DNA from: an uncultured Clostridia bacterium
GTDB taxonomy: Bacteria > Bacillota > Clostridia > Oscillospirales > Ruminococcaceae
Reading direction: 5' to 3'
Assembly: GCA_937901805.1 (NCBI GenBank)
Contig: CALDJI010000269.1
Span: forward strand, 1 to 5,092
DNA: 5,092 nucleotides
The translations under genes and the position numbers were made by a program. Shown here piece after piece: positions 1 through 5,038 of this stretch. Below the pieces are notes generated by a model. The model saw nothing but the letters and a program-made list of their open reading frames with translations, was not told where the DNA came from and searched no databases. The number at the start of each line of letters is the position of its first letter. The first letter of the stretch is position 1.

Positions 1-210
1 GCCTTCATAACGGGGATCGGTATCCGGAAAATGGCGCCCGATGTCCCCCAGAGCCGCCGCTCCGAGCATGGCGTCCATCACCGCGTGCAGCAGCACATCC
101 GCATCCGAATGGCCGAGCAGGCCGGTTTCATGGGGGATTTCCACCCCGCCCAGGATGAGTTTACGCCCCGATACCAGTTTGTGTACGTCATATCCGTGTC
201 CGATTCTCAT
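1..210 (-). CDS. ispF: 2-C-methyl-D-erythritol 2,4-cyclodiphosphate synthase, N-terminal part (cut by window edge)
   Basis: IspF converts CDP-methylerythritol 2-phosphate to the cyclic 2,4-diphosphate with release of CMP, in the cytosolic methylerythritol-phosphate route to isoprenoids. The 70 visible residues start [12 protein letters not shown], the family hallmark, with metal ligands expected at Asp8 and His10. They continue with [11 protein letters not shown] (residues 33-43; His42 is the third metal ligand) and GDIGRHFPD (55-63). The family is about 155-160 residues long, so slightly less than half is present; the C-terminus lies beyond position 1. The start is fixed by GGAGGAA at 215-221 on the minus strand. 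The start codon lies inside ispD, giving a 23-bp overlap that suggests translational coupling. IspF acts just after the IspD product is phosphorylated by IspE, so the neighbour fits. No frameshift is seen in the visible part. Confidence 0.96.
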   Translation of the reverse strand, partial: MRIGHGYDVHKLVSGRKLILGGVEIPHETGLLGHSDADVLLHAVMDAMLGAAALGDIGRHFPDTDPRYEG

Positions 211-904
211 GCAGTTCCTCCATTCTGAATTCCGTCTCTTCCGCAATAGCCTGCGCCACTGTGAGATCTTCCGGCGTGGTGATTTTGAGATTGCGGGGAT
301 CCCCCGGCGTGATATGCACCCGGTATCCCGCGGCTTCCATCAGCATGCAGTCGTCCGTAACCGCAGCCTGTCCCGCCGTTTTGCAGGCGCTTCGATAGGA
401 TTCCTGATAAAACACCTGCGGGGTCTGGCACTGCCAAAGGTTCTCCCTGTCCGGTGTGGAAGCAATGAAGCCGTCCTGCACCACTTTGATGGTATCCTTC
501 ACTCTGACGGCCAGAGCGGACGCACCGAATTCCCTTGCATCCGCGATGCACCGGGAAACCAGCGCGGGGAGGATGAACGGGCGCGCTCCATCATGGACAG
601 CGAGCAGGGGAAGGGAAGGGGTAACTGCGGCAAGCCCATTTGCCACAGATTCCCTGCGGTCTGCGCCGCCCTCTACAACCGCTTTGAGTTTTCCAATCCC
701 ATACGCCTGTGCAAGACGGGTAAATTCCCCTACATCCTGCGGCCTTGCAACCACGATAATCTCCGCAATATCCTCGCAGCGCTGGAACGCAGTCAGGGTA
801 CGGGCGAGCACCGGAACCCCTCCAATTTGCAGCAGCTGCTTATTCCTGCCCATCCTGCTCGCAGATCCCGCCGCTACAATGACTGCCGCCGTATCTTTTT
901 CCAT
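188..904 (-). CDS. ispD: 2-C-methyl-D-erythritol 4-phosphate cytidylyltransferase
   Basis: IspD joins CTP and methylerythritol 4-phosphate to give CDP-methylerythritol, a cytosolic step of the MEP isoprenoid pathway. The 238-aa product matches the family's usual 225-240 residues. Seen in order: the nucleotide-binding loop [13 protein letters not shown] (11-23, with the conserved Arg17 and Lys22), RRESVANGL (83-91), VHDGARP (103-109), KDTIK (136-140), QTPQVF (160-165), TDD (183-185) and [10 protein letters not shown] (205-214), whose Lys corresponds to the conserved substrate-binding Lys. The reading frame stays open upstream for another 145 codons, but homology begins at [13 protein letters not shown] and that ATG has AGGGGG 8 nt upstream, so position 904 is chosen. 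The gene overlaps ispF by 23 bp and is separated from the upstream deacetylase by 169 bp containing a terminator and its own promoter. Confidence 0.96.
   Translation of the reverse strand: MEKDTAAVIVAAGSASRMGRNKQLLQIGGVPVLARTLTAFQRCEDIAEIIVVARPQDVGEFTRLAQAYGIGKLKAVVEGGADRRESVANGLAAVTPSLPLLAVHDGARPFILPALVSRCIADAREFGASALAVRVKDTIKVVQDGFIASTPDRENLWQCQTPQVFYQESYRSACKTAGQAAVTDDCMLMEAAGYRVHITPGDPRNLKITTPEDLTVAQAIAEETEFRMEELHENRTRI
215..221 (-). promoter_or_regulatory. Ribosome binding site of ispF inside ispD
   Basis: GGAGGAA on the minus strand, 4 nt before the ispF ATG (6 nt counting from GGAGG), lies entirely within the last codons of ispD. It supports the overlapping ispF start and independent re-initiation by ribosomes finishing ispD. 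Confidence 0.8.
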
Positions 905-933
905 GTCTCCGTCCCCCTTTTTCTCTCCCTTAG

Positions 934-962
934 AGTATAATGCAAAACACAGGGTTTTACAA
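934..962 (-). promoter_or_regulatory. Predicted SigA-type promoter of ispD-ispF
   Basis: On the minus strand TTGTAA (957-962) is followed after exactly 17 nt by TATACT (934-939). They match the -35 consensus at 4 of 6 and the -10 consensus at 5 of 6 positions. The predicted start lies about 20-25 nt before the ispD ATG, leaving room for the ribosome binding site. It sits downstream of the deacetylase terminator, so ispD-ispF would be transcribed independently of the deacetylase. Confidence 0.7.
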
Positions 963-1024
963 TCTTTCCCACCACTGTTTTCCGCAGAAAACACAGGAAA
1001 TCGAACTGCCCGCCGCTCAGCCGC

Positions 1025-1070
1025 GGCGAAAACCCAAACGGCCCCGGGCACAATCCGGCGCCCGGAGCCG
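1025..1070 (-). terminator. Intrinsic terminator after the polysaccharide deacetylase gene
   Basis: On the minus strand an 11-bp GC-rich stem, CGGCTCCGGGC (1060-1070) with GCCCGGGGCCG (1039-1049), has one G-U pair and a 10-nt loop. It starts 3 nt after the deacetylase stop codon and is followed by TTTGGGTTTT. The T tract is interrupted, so termination may be only moderately efficient, but position and stability fit a terminator separating this gene from ispD. Confidence 0.7.
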
Positions 1071-1073
1071 CTT

Positions 1074-1859
1074 TCATTCTGTTTTACTGGGAACATCGGA
1101 TTTTTGCAGACGCTGCCTTCCATTCGCGTCGATTGTATAGGGCGCCGGATAGACAAGTTCCCCGGCGGGAACAAAGGCATATCCCTGCCCGGAAAGCTGT
1201 TCCAGAATCTGGGGCAATGCCTCAAGCGTATTGTCCTTTCCCGCATGGAACAGGCAGATACTCCCAGGCCCCGCCTTGGAACAGACGCGGGAGACAATTT
1301 TCTCCGCCGTCGGATCCTTCCAGTCGATACTGTCCACATCCCACTGGATCACCTCATACCCAAGACCCCTGGCCGTTTCGAGCACCATGTCGTTATAGGC
1401 GCCGGAAGGCGCGCGGAACACGGCAGGGCGCTTTCCAATCAGCCGTTCAATTTTCGCGCCTGCGGCCTCTATGTCCGCCGCAATTTCCTCCCTGGTCAGC
1501 TTGGTCATATCCGGATGGGTATTGGAGTGATTGCCCACCTCATGCCCGCGCTCAGAAATCTGCCGGACCTGATCCGGATACTTGTCGCACCATTCTCCCA
1601 CTACAAAAAAAGTTGCCTTTGCCTGGTACTGATCCAGAATATCCAGAATCTGCTCCACCTTGGGATCATCCCAGGCGCAGTTGATACCAATTGAGATTTT
1701 CTTTTCCTGTGTCTCCACACTGTAGACAGGCAGCTGTTTTGCCTTAGCGGACACGGTGACTGTCCTTGCAGCAAAGGCGGTCCCCATACCCACAACGGCA
1801 CAAAGACACAAGGCGGCGAGCCCTGCAAGATATTTTCTGCGGATAATCCATACTTTCAT
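1074..1859 (-). CDS. Exported NodB-type polysaccharide deacetylase, PdaB-like
   Basis: Predicted metal-dependent deacetylase of N-acetylated cell-wall sugars, acting outside the membrane. The 261-aa product begins with basic residues (MKVWIIRRK), a hydrophobic stretch (10-28) and an AFA-A site near residue 30-31, so a signal peptide or membrane anchor is likely. The NodB motifs are present: DD at 64-65 within CAWDDP, HSNTH (111-115, the two metal His), RAPSG (149-153), DVDSIDW (174-180), and FHAGKD (204-209, catalytic His205). The Asp pair is kept but the usual TFDDG is written AWDDP, and the residue after His205 is Ala; from memory, clostridial PdaB-like proteins have such variants. The start at 1859 is chosen over a GTG at 1865 because AAGGAGG stands 7 nt before the ATG. 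PdaB acts in spore formation in Bacillus; a sporulation role here is inference. The gene is monocistronic, with terminators on both sides. Confidence 0.9.
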   Translation of the reverse strand: MKVWIIRRKYLAGLAALCLCAVVGMGTAFAARTVTVSAKAKQLPVYSVETQEKKISIGINCAWDDPKVEQILDILDQYQAKATFFVVGEWCDKYPDQVRQISERGHEVGNHSNTHPDMTKLTREEIAADIEAAGAKIERLIGKRPAVFRAPSGAYNDMVLETARGLGYEVIQWDVDSIDWKDPTAEKIVSRVCSKAGPGSICLFHAGKDNTLEALPQILEQLSGQGYAFVPAGELVYPAPYTIDANGRQRLQKSDVPSKTE

Positions 1860-1866
1860 AACCACT

Positions 1867-1873
1867 CCTCCTT
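1867..1873 (-). promoter_or_regulatory. Ribosome binding site of the deacetylase gene
   Basis: AAGGAGG on the minus strand, 7 nt before ATG 1857-1859. A GTG two codons upstream would be only 1 nt from this site, so the ATG is the real start and the protein begins MKVWII. Confidence 0.85.
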
Positions 1874-1917
1874 GTAATACACTCTATGAGAAGCCGTCAG
1901 TCCCCATGCAGAAAAGC

Positions 1918-1949
1918 AAAAAGAGGCCGGAAAATCCCGGCCTCTTTTT
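1918..1949 (-). terminator. Strong symmetric terminator between the ribbon-helix-helix gene and the deacetylase gene
   Basis: GAGGCCGG (1923-1930) and CCGGCCTC (1937-1944) form a perfect 8-bp GC-rich stem around a 6-nt loop. It is flanked by five A (1918-1922) and five T (1945-1949) that extend the pairing. On the minus strand it lies 39 nt after the stop of the ribbon-helix-helix gene and is followed by a T run, so it should end that transcript. The structure would also terminate on the plus strand, where no gene needs it. Confidence 0.9.
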
Positions 1950-1988
1950 GACACCTGTCCACTGATCGAATCATGAGAAAATATCTGG

Positions 1989-2171
1989 TTAAAAATCCAT
2001 TCCGTTCGGCATATCCAGATAATCATTCTCGGTCTCTTCCTTCAAATGCTTTTTCAAAACCAGATTGATATACTGGGAAAAGGAACGGTCATGTTCTTCA
2101 GCTAACAGCTTCACTTTTTCAATGACATCTTCGTCCAAAGTGATGCTTACGCTTTTCTTCAATGGTTTCAT
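1989..2171 (-). CDS. Orphan ribbon-helix-helix (Arc/CopG-type) DNA-binding protein
   Basis: A small predicted transcription factor or antitoxin-like protein of 60 aa. Residues 5-11 (KKSVSIT) read as the DNA-contacting beta strand, 13-27 (DEDVIEKVKLLAEEH) as helix A and 29-44 (RSFSQYINLVLKKHLK) as helix B, the MetJ/Arc/CopG layout; these proteins bind palindromic operators as dimers. The acidic tail (45-60) has no recognised function. The start is the ATG at 2169-2171, preceded by AGGTGA at 5 nt; a GTG three codons upstream lacks a site of its own. No toxin gene is adjacent: downstream is a terminator, and upstream is only intergenic sequence and the divergent prmA. Its promoter region holds several inverted repeats that could be its own operator (inference). 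Fold assignment is fairly sure; biological role unknown. Confidence 0.82.
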   Translation of the reverse strand: MKPLKKSVSITLDEDVIEKVKLLAEEHDRSFSQYINLVLKKHLKEETENDYLDMPNGMDF

Positions 2172-2176
2172 ATTGA

Positions 2177-2182
2177 TCACCT
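2177..2182 (-). promoter_or_regulatory. Ribosome binding site of the ribbon-helix-helix gene
   Basis: AGGTGA on the minus strand, 5 nt before ATG 2169-2171. It includes the alternative GTG codon (2178-2180), which therefore cannot use it; this favours the 60-aa product over 63 aa. Confidence 0.65.
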
Positions 2183-2226
2183 AGTCAAACAATACTACAA
2201 AACAGGCAGAAATATTGATATTTACT

Positions 2227-2263
2227 ATAAAATAGTAGAAACTCGTTGTTTCTGCTATTTTAT
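2227..2263. repeat. Near-perfect inverted repeat (16-bp arms) upstream of the ribbon-helix-helix gene
   Basis: Arms ATAAAATAGTAGAAAC (2227-2242) and GTTTCTGCTATTTTAT (2248-2263) are complementary at 15 of 16 positions, around the 5-nt centre TCGTT. The single exception becomes a G-U pair in plus-strand RNA. It starts 55 bp upstream of the ribbon-helix-helix ATG and does not directly precede a T tract on either strand, so it is not a classical terminator. A smaller palindrome, TACTAT-AAA-ATAGTA (2223-2237), shares its left arm, and AATAT-TG-ATATT (2211-2222) is next to it. It could be a protein-binding operator or a 5' UTR hairpin of the minus-strand transcript. Confidence 0.75.
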
Positions 2264-2274
2264 CTTTCCCCATT

Positions 2275-2303
2275 TTTATAAAAAATTCTTCTGTCCAGCC
2301 CAA
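2275..2303 (-). promoter_or_regulatory. Possible promoter of the ribbon-helix-helix gene
   Basis: On the minus strand TTGGGC (2298-2303) is followed after 17 nt by TATAAA (2275-2280). The -10 is good (5 of 6) but the -35 is poor (3 of 6). The predicted start near 2268 would put the inverted repeat 2227-2263 at the very 5' end of the mRNA, with a leader of about 97 nt. Other AT-rich boxes closer to the gene cannot be excluded. Confidence 0.35.
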
Positions 2304-2309
2304 ATGACG

Positions 2310-2323
2310 CATCAGTCCTGATG
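2310..2323. repeat. Perfect 6-bp inverted repeat in the divergent intergenic region
   Basis: CATCAG (2310-2315), TC, CTGATG (2318-2323) is a 14-bp operator-like dyad. It lies 20 bp upstream of the prmA -35 box and 6 bp upstream of the possible minus-strand -35 box, a position suitable for a regulator of either direction. It could also arise by chance. Confidence 0.4.
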
Positions 2324-2343
2324 GAGGGAATCGTTTTCTACAG

Positions 2344-2372
2344 TTGCCTCTTTCTATACGAACCGGTATAAT
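2344..2372 (+). promoter_or_regulatory. Predicted SigA promoter of prmA-rsmE
   Basis: TTGCCT (2344-2349) and TATAAT (2367-2372) are separated by exactly 17 nt. The -10 box is a perfect consensus and the -35 box matches 4 of 6. Transcription would begin near 2379, giving a leader of about 40 nt that contains the GGAGGAA site. It supports a strong, constitutive two-gene operon. Confidence 0.8.
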
Positions 2373-2405
2373 AAAAAGATAAGCGGAAAACAGGAATAAA
2401 ATTGT

Positions 2406-2412
2406 GGAGGAA
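2406..2412 (+). promoter_or_regulatory. Ribosome binding site of prmA
   Basis: GGAGGAA ends 6 nt before ATG 2419-2421. The upstream in-frame GTG at 2404 overlaps this site and cannot use it, so translation should begin at MDWTKASIY. Confidence 0.85.
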
Positions 2413-2418
2413 CACATT

Positions 2419-3396
2419 ATGGATTGGACAAAAGCTTCCATTTATACAACAACTTCGGGGATTGAACCTGTATGCGGACTGCTGCTGGAAATCGGCATAA
2501 CCGGATTTGAAATTGAGGATGCACAGGACTTTCAGGATTTTCTCAATGATACCACCATTCATCGGGACTATGTGGAAGACAGCCTGATGGCAAAAATGGA
2601 GCACTGTGAAACCTGCGTGAAAATTTACCTGCCCAATAATGCACAGGGCCACCAGATGCTCCTTGACACCAGGGATGCACTGAATCGGATGAAAGCCTCC
2701 GACTCCGAGCATGCCTTCGGGCGTCTTGCCCTGGAATGCGAGGGAATCCGGGAGGAGGACTGGGCCAACAACTGGAAACAGTATTTTAAGCCCTTCCCTG
2801 TAGGAGAACATCTCTACATCAAGCCGACCTGGGAAAAAGCAGAGGGCGCCGGAGAACGAAAAATTCTGGAGATCGATCCCTCTTCCAGTTTTGGCACCGG
2901 ACAGCACAATACAACCAGGCTGTGCCTGGAAGCACTGGAAAAAACGGTCAGGCCGGGGGACAGGGTGCTGGATCTCGGCTGCGGCAGCGGAATCCTCTCC
3001 ATCGCCGCCATGCTGCTTGGCGCCAAAGAGGTCACCGGTGTTGATATTGATGAAAATTCCGTAAAAATTGCCGGGGAAAACCTGCGGCAAAACCGAATCT
3101 GCGACAAGCAGTTCTGCCTGCACTGCGGGGACATCACTGCGGATGATACCCTGCGGAAAAAAATCGGGCTGCATTCTTACGATGTGGTGGCAGCGAACAT
3201 TGTTGCTGATGTAATCATCGCCATGTCTCCCTATTTTTCCGGTTTTTTAAAAGCCGGCGGCACGCTGCTCGTTTCCGGAATCATTGCAAATCGGAAAGAA
3301 GATGTTTTAGAAGCGCTTGCACAGCAAGGATTTGTCCCGACTGCGGAACATGAAAAAGAGGATTGGATGGCGTTTGCTTTCCATTGCGCGCAGTAA
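2419..3396 (+). CDS. prmA: Ribosomal protein L11 methyltransferase
   Basis: PrmA transfers methyl groups from S-adenosylmethionine to ribosomal protein L11 in the cytosol. The 325-aa product is slightly longer than the typical 290-320. An N-terminal substrate-recognition region (1 to about 110) is followed by EDWANNWKQYFKP (113-125), the family signature DPSSSFGTGQHNTT (153-166), SAM-binding motif I VLDLGCGSG (183-191), acidic VDID (208-211) that would contact the SAM ribose, and NIVAD (260-264). The start at 2419 is set by GGAGGAA at 6 nt; a GTG at 2404 overlaps that site. It is the first gene of an operon with rsmE, 10 nt away. In many Firmicutes this pair follows dnaJ; here it has its own promoter and the upstream neighbour is a divergent small regulator. 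Confidence 0.96.
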   Translation: MDWTKASIYTTTSGIEPVCGLLLEIGITGFEIEDAQDFQDFLNDTTIHRDYVEDSLMAKMEHCETCVKIYLPNNAQGHQMLLDTRDALNRMKASDSEHAFGRLALECEGIREEDWANNWKQYFKPFPVGEHLYIKPTWEKAEGAGERKILEIDPSSSFGTGQHNTTRLCLEALEKTVRPGDRVLDLGCGSGILSIAAMLLGAKEVTGVDIDENSVKIAGENLRQNRICDKQFCLHCGDITADDTLRKKIGLHSYDVVAANIVADVIIAMSPYFSGFLKAGGTLLVSGIIANRKEDVLEALAQQGFVPTAEHEKEDWMAFAFHCAQ

Positions 3397-3406
3397 GGAG
3401 ACTGAT

Positions 3407-4129
3407 ATGCCAAGATTTTTTATAGAAGCCCCCGGAGCAGGACAGGCTGTGATTACCGGGGCGGACGCCAGGCATATTGCCCGTGTGCTGAGAATGCGGG
3501 AAGGGGAAGCCATTACGTTGTGCGATCAACAGGGTTTCGACTACTCCGGCGTAATTGCGGAACTTTCTGAAAATGCCGTTTCTGTGGATATTACAGGGAA
3601 ATTCCCATCCAAAAGCGAACCGTCTATCCATGTCCACCTGTTCCAGGCAATGCCAAAATCCGATAAAATGGAACTGATTATTCAAAAGAGCGTAGAACTG
3701 GGAGTGTGTGAAATCACCCCTGTCTTTACAAAACGGTGCGTATCCCGCCCTGACGCCAAATCCATGCGGAAAAAGCTGGAACGTTACCGAAAAATTTCGC
3801 TGGAAGCGGCCAAACAGAGCGGCCGGGGCTGCGTCCCCGTGATCCATGAGGCCCTGTCATTGGACGACGCCCTGGCAAAGATGTCCGCATATACGCTTCC
3901 GCTCTGCTTTTATGAGCAGGCAAAAACGCCCCTCAGAGAGGTTCTGGGATCAGAATGGAACCGTGTTTCTATTCTGATCGGCAGCGAAGGCGGGTTTGAA
4001 GAATGGGAGGCCGAACAGGCTGCGGAAGCCGGCTGCCGGATTGCATCCCTAGGTCCGCGGATTTTACGGTGTGAAACTGCTCCCCTAGCCGCCCTTTCTG
4101 CAATCATGTTTGCAAGCGGAAATTTATAA
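3407..4129 (+). CDS. rsmE: 16S rRNA (uracil1498-N3)-methyltransferase
   Basis: RsmE methylates N3 of U1498 in 16S rRNA of the small ribosomal subunit, using S-adenosylmethionine. The 240-aa product has the usual family length. An N-terminal PUA-like part carries HIARVLRM (23-30). The SPOUT (trefoil-knot) domain shows KSDKMELIIQKSVELG (84-99), EAAKQSGR (133-140), IGSEGGF (191-197) and LGPRILRCETA (215-225), the last two forming the knotted SAM pocket. The frame is open 30 codons upstream into prmA, but ATG 3407 has AAGGAG (3395-3400) 6 nt before it and homology begins MPRFFIEAP. It lies 10 nt after prmA, its ribosome site overlapping the prmA stop codon, so both are read from one mRNA. The terminator begins within its stop codon. 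Confidence 0.97.
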   Translation: MPRFFIEAPGAGQAVITGADARHIARVLRMREGEAITLCDQQGFDYSGVIAELSENAVSVDITGKFPSKSEPSIHVHLFQAMPKSDKMELIIQKSVELGVCEITPVFTKRCVSRPDAKSMRKKLERYRKISLEAAKQSGRGCVPVIHEALSLDDALAKMSAYTLPLCFYEQAKTPLREVLGSEWNRVSILIGSEGGFEEWEAEQAAEAGCRIASLGPRILRCETAPLAALSAIMFASGNL

Positions 4130-4168
4130 AAAAACAGGCCCTTTTTTCGAAAAAGGGCCTGTTTTTTT
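4128..4168 (+). terminator. Strong terminator of the prmA-rsmE operon
   Basis: Perfect 19-bp inverted repeat: the left arm 4128-4146 begins inside the rsmE stop codon, the loop is TCG (4147-4149) and the right arm is 4150-4168. The core is CAGGCCC/GGGCCTG, with A/T runs both inside and outside the core, ending in seven T. The A run on the left arm becomes a T run on the minus strand, so it can also stop transcripts arriving from the tRNA side. Confidence 0.95.
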
Positions 4169-4218
4169 CAGGTTTTTATATAATCACATGTTATGAAACT
4201 AATTTTGTCAGTGTAAAA

Positions 4219-4245
4219 CAGCAGAACTGCTCCTGCCCGCTGCTG
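4219..4245 (-). terminator. Weak terminator-like hairpin after the CD3324-like remnant
   Basis: CAGCAG (4219-4224) and CTGCTG (4240-4245) form a 6-bp stem with a 15-nt loop. An alternative compact pairing is AGCAG-AA-CTGCT (4220-4231). On the minus strand it is followed by TTTTACA. It lies about 60 nt past the ancestral stop of the broken gene, a sensible place for a terminator, but stem and T tract are weak. The rest of 4169-4302 shows no gene or other structure. Confidence 0.3.
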
Positions 4246-4302
4246 AAAAACAGCGTCCAGGCACGCCTACCTTAGTTCTTCCCGCAGTACGTATTTTGCT
4301 CC

Positions 4303-4561
4303 TTATTTTCCATACACTATTTTTTAACGGAATCAATGGATAAATGGAATTCATCCGTCAAAGACTCCACAATATGCCCCTTTCGGAACCGGACAAGGAT
4401 CCTTTCATTGCGTTGCTGATAGTAGAGCCTGGCACCGGAAACCGCTCCCCATTTCTTTTTTCCCGGGTGCGGGGAATATACAGTGTTTCCCCTGATACAT
4501 ACTGCTGTTATTCTTTTAGCAGATGATCCGGCAAAATATCCTGAGCATTTTCATATTTCAT
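4303..4561 (-). pseudogene. Broken CD3324-like helix-turn-helix gene (one stop, two frameshifts)
   Basis: The protein can be followed through three lesions. From ATG 4559-4561 it reads MKYENAQDILPDHLLKE, then an in-frame TAA (4508-4510) where the family as I remember it has Ile. It resumes QQYVSGETLYIPRTREKR, then one base is missing in the A-rich stretch near 4452-4461. In the next frame WGAVSGARLYYQQRNERI continues to LVRFRKGHIVESLTDEF and HLSIDSVKK. A second missing A, in the six-base A run 4320-4325, brings TAG; restoring it gives IVYGK and a stop at 4303-4305. The repaired protein is 86 aa, a C-terminal helix-turn-helix of the kind seen in small clostridial CD3324-family proteins (named from memory; function unknown). 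A possible site, AGAGG, lies upstream within the palindrome-containing start region. Real decay is likelier than sequencing error because of the stop codon, though both indels are in A-rich runs. Confidence 0.75.
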
Positions 4562-4587
4562 GGAGGAATTCCTCTGCAGTCTGATAC

Positions 4588-4764
4588 TCATGGTTCTGCC
4601 CCATGTTGCTGAATGGTAGACCGCATCTCTTTTTCCATCTGATCCGCATAATTGGAAAATTCCCCGTGCCTGTCTGGGTGGTAATGCTCCATAAGTCTCA
4701 TCTTCTGCAACCCAAAGTCTTCGCATACGCTGTTTAACTCCTGCTGGAGCAGAATCCCCCACAT
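4588..4764 (-). CDS. Hypothetical 58-aa protein, possibly itself frameshifted
   Basis: I do not recognise this family. ATG 4762-4764 has AAAGG 5 nt upstream. The product starts MWGILLQQELNSVCEDFG and continues with KMRLMEHYHPDRHGEFSNYA and DQMEKEMRSTIQQHGAEP: charged, soluble, probably mostly helical, without signal peptide or membrane segment. The frame is open upstream of the ATG without another usual start, so the N-terminus is uncertain. At the end, removing one C near 4591-4593 would let it read on as HEYQTAEEFLHEI and stop at 4551-4553, overlapping the start of the CD3324-like gene by 11 nt, a typical coupled arrangement. The stop at 4588 may therefore be a frameshift lesion. It sits directly upstream of the broken gene on the same strand, so the two probably once formed an operon. 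Whether it is expressed is unknown. Confidence 0.45.
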   Translation of the reverse strand: MWGILLQQELNSVCEDFGLQKMRLMEHYHPDRHGEFSNYADQMEKEMRSTIQQHGAEP

Positions 4765-4879
4765 ATAAACCTTTACCGCATCATTCTTTTTTGTATAACA
4801 CTGAAAGATAAATAAAAAAACAGTTGTGCAGATTCTTTCCCAAGCTTCCGGCCGTCCTTTTCCCGACCAAACTGAAAAC

Positions 4880-4924
4880 AGGCTGAATTTCGGAGATCTC
4901 CTTTCTGAGATCCAAATTCAGCCT
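4880..4924. repeat. Unassigned 45-nt hairpin between the degraded locus and tRNA-Arg
   Basis: AGGCTGAATTT (4880-4890) pairs perfectly with AAATTCAGCCT (4914-4924). An inner stem pairs GGA/TCTC on the left (4892-4894, 4897-4900) with GAGATCC (4907-4913), with small bulges and a CTTTCT loop; about 18 bp in total. The left part contains the perfect palindrome GGAGATCTCC (4892-4901). On the minus strand it is followed by TGTTTTCAGTTT, a poor T tract; on the plus strand there is none. It may be a weak terminator or attenuator for minus-strand transcription, or a dispersed palindromic element. The rest of 4765-4993 shows nothing else I can support. Confidence 0.6.
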
Positions 4925-4993
4925 TCCCCTATATCCTGCAAAGCGCAGAGAAAATGCTCCCCACTTTTCCGCCTTTTAAAGGGGATATTTTGT

Positions 4994-5038
4994 CAAAAAA
5001 GAAAAACCGCTGCGGATAATTGTAATCCACAACGGTTT
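4994..5038 (-). terminator. Intrinsic terminator of tRNA-Arg
   Basis: On the minus strand a 14-bp stem (5025-5038 with 5004-5017) closes a 7-nt loop, with two G-U pairs and no mismatches. It begins at the last base of the CCA end and is followed by a T-rich tail, TTCTTTTTTG (4994-5003). It should end the tRNA transcript and shield the degraded locus downstream from read-through. Confidence 0.88.

Noticed and set aside
905..1339. The ispD reading frame stays open for 145 codons upstream, suggesting an N-terminal extension or fusion.
   Set aside because: The extension is the antisense-side shadow of the deacetylase gene and its terminator, shows no domain, and ispD homology begins exactly at the ATG with its own promoter and ribosome binding site.
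41..1694. Long plus-strand open frames of about 300 and 410 codons opposite ispD and the deacetylase gene.
   Set aside because: They are complements of well-supported minus-strand genes; their translations are rich in Arg, Pro and Ser with no recognisable domain, as expected of shadow frames in GC-rich codons.
2181..2312. A 43-codon minus-strand frame (start MRHLGWTEEFF) ending 9 nt before the ribbon-helix-helix ATG, tempting as a small toxin or leader peptide.
   Set aside because: Only a weak AGGA is near the ATG, the frame runs through the inverted repeat and AT-rich promoter-like sequence, and the hydrophobic tail follows from low-complexity AT-rich codons. No family is recognised.
2338..3174. 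A 278-codon minus-strand frame opposite prmA.
   Set aside because: It is the antisense of clear PrmA motifs and has no recognisable protein features or ribosome binding site.
4563..4574. A perfect 12-bp palindrome GAGGAATTCCTC just before the start of the broken CD3324-like gene, considered as an operator.
   Set aside because: It overlaps the probable ribosome binding site and lies within the reconstructed end of the upstream ORF; a 12-bp palindrome alone is weak evidence for regulation.
4588..4764. The residues HYHPDRHG in the short ORF resemble the HPD signature of J-domain (DnaJ-type) proteins.
   Set aside because: The rest of a J domain, notably helix I and the helix III spacing, is not seen and the ORF is too short; a three-residue match is not enough.
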